Program-made: the position numbers and the translations under genes
NCBI GenBank assembly: GCA_009746045.1
Contig: RPFO01001918.1
Coordinates: forward strand, 1-49,434
Direction of reading: 5' to 3'
Source of the DNA: Mesostigma viride
Lineage: Eukaryota > Streptophyta > Mesostigmatophyceae > Mesostigmatales > Mesostigmataceae
Length of the DNA stretch: 49,434 nt
Shown: positions 48,658-49,434 of the stretch, in pieces
How the letters are laid out: each line of letters opens with the position of its first letter
Numbering within the stretch: the first letter of the stretch is position 1
The notes under the pieces: generated by a model
The model's database searches: none
The model's input: the letters and a program-made list of their open reading frames with translations, nothing else
Told to the model about the DNA's origin: nothing

Positions 48658-49434
48658 TTAAGCATTCATATTCTTCTTTAGCTGCATACATAATTTCTAC
48701 AGTAATTTCAGTAACATTATTTTGACGTGCAAATTTTTCTGTATTACGTTTTATTTTTCCTCTCACAAATCCAGGAATTTTGCGCAACTCGTTTTCACTT
48801 TCACTTGTCCATCTTAATTCTGAATCAGTTGATAACCCTTTAGTATTACTTCTTTGGTATCATGACCGCCAAAAATTTCTAGTAAATGATCTTCCATACC
48901 CAATGTGAAAGAATTATAAACTAGATCTGCAATTTGATTTGTGCCTTCATAACCCAAAAATGGTCTATAACCCAAAGGAAAATTTTGAATATGAACAGGA
49001 GCAGAAATAACGCCACAAGGAATATTTAAACGCTTACCAATATGACGTTCCATTTGCGTGCCAAAAATTGCAGCTGTTTCTACTCGTGCGATTAAATCTC
49101 CAACTTCTGTATGATTATCAGTAATTAATACTTCATCACAATAACCCTGTACTTGTTCTTTAAACCAATCTGCATCATGTGTACAATATGTGCCAGCACA
49201 TATCACATAAATACCCATTTCTTTTGATAAAATTCTTGTCATAGATGCAGCATGCGTAGCATCTCCGAAAACCACAGCTTTTTTGCCTGTCAAATTTTGG
49301 CAGTCAATCGAACGAGAAAACCAAGCAGCTTGAGAAACAAAACGAGTTTGTTTATCAATATATTCATCATAAGAAATTTTATCTTGTGTATAAGAATTAA
49401 TAATATTTTCATTTCTTTGATACAGCTACCTGTA
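48658..49434 (-). pseudogene. chlB: chlB 3' half, noisy, cut by the window end
   Basis: Covers ChlB from about codon 252 to the stop (48658..48660). A lost base near 48844 breaks the frame between a 159-residue open stretch and the C-terminus; one substitution turns the proline of EPAAIFG into threonine. Position 49434 corresponds to 18016 of copy 2, two bases from where copy 3 was cut at J3. Confidence 0.9.

Overview
This window is plastid (chloroplast) DNA of a streptophyte green alga. It is very AT-rich and carries only plastid genes: rpoB, rpoC1, rpoC2, rps2, the start of atpI, psaA, psaM, psbI, psbK, psb30 (ycf12), petN, chlB, and tRNAs for Cys(GCA), Ser(GCU), Ser(CGA) and Gln(UUG). petN and chlB together, rpoC1 without an intron, and a gene order unlike land plants (petN followed by psb30-psaM, and chlB next to psaA) point to a charophyte alga. 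I cannot name the genus.

One block of about 18.25 kb is present in alternating orientation. In native order it reads psaA(-) chlB(-) trnQ psbK trnS-CGA psbI | trnS-GCU(-) psaM(-) | psb30 | petN(-) trnC(-) | rpoB rpoC1 rpoC2 rps2 atpI'. Copy 1 (1..14729) is reversed and begins inside rpoC2. Copy 2 (14730..32982) is complete from edge to edge. Copy 3 (32983..47940) is reversed again and stops inside chlB. A fourth piece (47952..49434) holds psaA-chlB in the opposite sense. The turn points are J1 at about 14729, which cuts psaA a few codons before its end; J2 at 32981-32983, which cuts atpI after about 37 codons; and J3 at 47940, inside chlB. The result is two giant overlapping palindromes with arms of about 14.7 and 15.0 kb.

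The copies agree except for small indels, mostly in homopolymers. These break petN (44158..44246), and a lost base breaks rpoC2 near 35124. The first ~2 kb and last ~1.5 kb are much noisier, as in uncorrected long reads. At J3 the 9 bases GAGAGAGAT match, from memory, the stem of the PacBio hairpin adapter. The simplest reading is a long-read contig containing fold-back (U-turn) joins. A real linear or palindromic plastid DNA with hairpin ends would give the same alternation, and only raw reads or physical tests can separate the two.

Functionally, rpoB-rpoC1-rpoC2-rps2-atpI is the conserved transcription/translation/ATP-synthase operon. petN serves cytochrome b6f; psbI, psbK and psb30 serve photosystem II; psaA and psaM serve photosystem I; and chlB serves light-independent chlorophyll synthesis. 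Bacterial-type -35/-10 pairs precede trnQ, psb30 and petN, and strong hairpins follow chlB, psbK, psaM, rps2 and the convergent petN/psb30 pair.
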